Of a stretch of 64,000 bases of DNA, positions 62,738-64,000 are shown piece after piece; positions within the stretch are counted from its first letter, which is position 1; each line of letters opens with the position of its first letter. The notes beneath the pieces are model-generated. The model had not been told where the DNA came from. It worked only from the letters and a program-made list of their open reading frames with translations, and ran no database searches. The stretch covers positions 1 through 64,000 of the IMG/VR virus record IMGVR_UViG_3300031772_000016; one strand, 5' to 3'. This stretch comes from a virus. A program made the position numbers and the translations under genes.

Positions 62738-63879
62738 TGGCTACGATAGGTAACGTAAGTGCTGAAGAGACGGCTACAGCTCAAGCTGCTAGTTACTTTC
62801 AGCCGACACCACTCAGTGATGCTCAACTAACAGGCCGAGTTGAGCCTGCTCCTGCTAGTACTACTTTTGTAGCTTTGTCTGTTATCCCAGCGTCCCCTGT
62901 CTACATACCTTATCAGGCATCCACGTCTACAGTGTCCGCTGTAGCGGCTACGCCTGCTCCTGTGCCGACTCCTGTAGCTCCCATAGCTTCGACCCCTGCG
63001 GCTCCTGCCTCTCAAATGACTGTGGTCGATATGCAGGATCGTCCTTCCTCTATATCCCCTGGGGTAAAAGTACCAAGAGGTGATCAGGATGTGATTGATA
63101 AAGTGTTGGATAATGCGGCGGACATGGGTAGGTTTTTGGAACTGAGACCACCAATACGTAGGCTGCCGGAAGAGAATCCTTTTTACATAGAGATGCTGGA
63201 TGCTAATATGCAGCCATGTGGTATACAGCTACCGGATGGTACTGTCATACAGGCCCTGAAGATGGCACCGAATCCAGATAATCTAACAGTAAGCTCTGCT
63301 AAGATAATAAACAAATACAATACTATGACCCGGTGGGTAGAAGAGCACTGGGGAGATGAAATGGATTCTGTGAGCTTCTCTGGTAGCACTTTTTCTTTTA
63401 TGTCCTATGGGCCCGATTACAGCGGGCTGACCGTGGCTGGTAGAAGAGATACGGCGTCCTATCAGATGCTAAAGAATCTGGTAAAGTTTTATAGAATGAA
63501 TGGGTGTATCTATCAGGATAGTAATACCTACCTACCCCAGAACGATGTGGCTTTCTCAAGTGATATTCAGGGCACTGAAGTGGAATCGAGTAGTGTAGCT
63601 CCTGGAGTACCTGTACCCCTGAGTGACTATGATGCTCGTGATAAAAACTTGGCGTTTTTGACGAAGTACCCTGATTTTAAAGGGGACCACCCTAGAGCTG
63701 GGCTGGTTCGAGAGAGATTGTACATACGTTTAACTTTTGACTACGTGTCGTTCGTAGGATATTTCGAAACTTTTGATATTATAGAAGACTCAGCAAATCC
63801 TTTTAGAATGACGTATAACGCTTTGTTTAAGTCAGAGCGTACCAAATACATCCTGGGTGATAAGACATGGCCAAGATAG
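62737..63879 (+). CDS. tail/baseplate protein downstream of the tape measure
   Basis: 380 residues from ATG 62737, overlapping the tape-measure stop by one base. N-terminal ~100 residues are alanine/proline/threonine-rich (TPAPVPTPVAPIASTPAAPA). The folded remainder includes KINKYNTMTRWVEEHWGDEM-like and VERLYIRLTFDYVSFVGYFE-type segments (RLYIRLTFDYVSFVGYFETF), consistent with a baseplate hub or tail-tip protein adjoining the tape measure in many myoviruses. No enzyme motif. It ends overlapping the next gene. Confidence 0.6.
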   Translation: MATIGNVSAEETATAQAASYFQPTPLSDAQLTGRVEPAPASTTFVALSVIPASPVYIPYQASTSTVSAVAATPAPVPTPVAPIASTPAAPASQMTVVDMQDRPSSISPGVKVPRGDQDVIDKVLDNAADMGRFLELRPPIRRLPEENPFYIEMLDANMQPCGIQLPDGTVIQALKMAPNPDNLTVSSAKIINKYNTMTRWVEEHWGDEMDSVSFSGSTFSFMSYGPDYSGLTVAGRRDTASYQMLKNLVKFYRMNGCIYQDSNTYLPQNDVAFSSDIQGTEVESSSVAPGVPVPLSDYDARDKNLAFLTKYPDFKGDHPRAGLVRERLYIRLTFDYVSFVGYFETFDIIEDSANPFRMTYNALFKSERTKYILGDKTWPR

Positions 63880-64000
63880 ACAGCGGTAGCACTGTTGACA
63901 CTCTGTCTGTTTTGATGGGCAGAGAGGGTGGAGATCTTCACTTTAGAAATAAAGCGGGATTGACTGCCTTCTCTAATTGGGTGTCCGCGGCCAATGTGCC
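63867..64000 (+). CDS. partial gene at the window end
   Basis: Frame opens at ATG 63867 inside the end of the previous gene (13-nt overlap) and stays open to the edge: MAKIDSGSTVDTLSVLMGRE then GGDLHFRNKAGLTAFSNWVS. Too short for identification; its position suggests a baseplate protein. Confidence 0.5.
   Translation, partial: MAKIDSGSTVDTLSVLMGREGGDLHFRNKAGLTAFSNWVSAANV

Noticed and set aside
1-64000. CRISPR arrays, tRNA genes and insertion sequences
   Set aside because: No regularly spaced repeats, no cloverleaf with a conserved T-arm, and no transposase or terminal inverted repeats were recognised by eye.

Overview
This window is part of the genome of a large contractile-tailed phage (Caudoviricetes, myovirus morphology). 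Portal, probable prohead protease, scaffold-like protein, HK97-fold-type major capsid protein, tail sheath, tail tube, two tail assembly chaperone-like genes and tape measure lie in the usual order on the + strand. No ribosomal, tRNA or housekeeping genes are visible, gene spacing is tight, and most + strand operons start with the same short motif. The host cannot be fixed from the sequence. One secreted LamG protein ends in a tail that resembles type IX secretion sorting domains, which hints weakly at a Fibrobacterota/Bacteroidota-like host.

Layout. 1-1.03 kb: end of a virion protein. 1.08-2.95 kb: three minus-strand genes driven by sigma70-like promoters (TTGATT-N17-TATATT). 3.1-14.3 kb: packaging and head genes, with only the nuclease half of the large terminase, then portal, head proteins, decoration protein and a major capsid gene split by a group I intron carrying a Vsr/EDxHD-type endonuclease. 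14.5-18.3 kb: accessory block with a LAGLIDADG-methyltransferase fusion, a GNAT-like tail fragment and an EEP-family nuclease. 18.3-26.4 kb: RHH regulator, metallopeptidase, HNH endonuclease behind a folded RNA leader, two-TM protein, a nucleotide-processing fusion, SWIM and FmdB zinc proteins. 26.5-32.4 kb: a protein built of two copies of a portal segment, an RHH protein and a giant multi-domain glycosyltransferase with an intein. 32.5-38.9 kb: small virion proteins, a short minus-strand island, and a second LAGLIDADG-methyltransferase fusion. 38.9-50.4 kb: LamG and beta-helix receptor-binding type proteins, an intein-bearing structural gene, two free-standing Vsr-like endonucleases and an actin/Hsp70-fold ATPase. 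50.5-64 kb: tail module.

The most unusual theme is the density of homing elements: one group I intron with its endonuclease, two inteins, and five free-standing homing-type nucleases. Two of these are paralogous fusions of helix-turn-helix modules, a LAGLIDADG nuclease and an S-P-P-Y DNA methyltransferase. Such a cut-plus-modify single polypeptide would combine homing with self-protection, and it is the best candidate here for an undescribed system. Other notable items are a portal-derived mini-protein, an AP2-like DNA-binding module inside an intein, a three-way-junction RNA leader, and at least 13 copies of a + strand promoter-like motif, TAnTCTnnTAATA.
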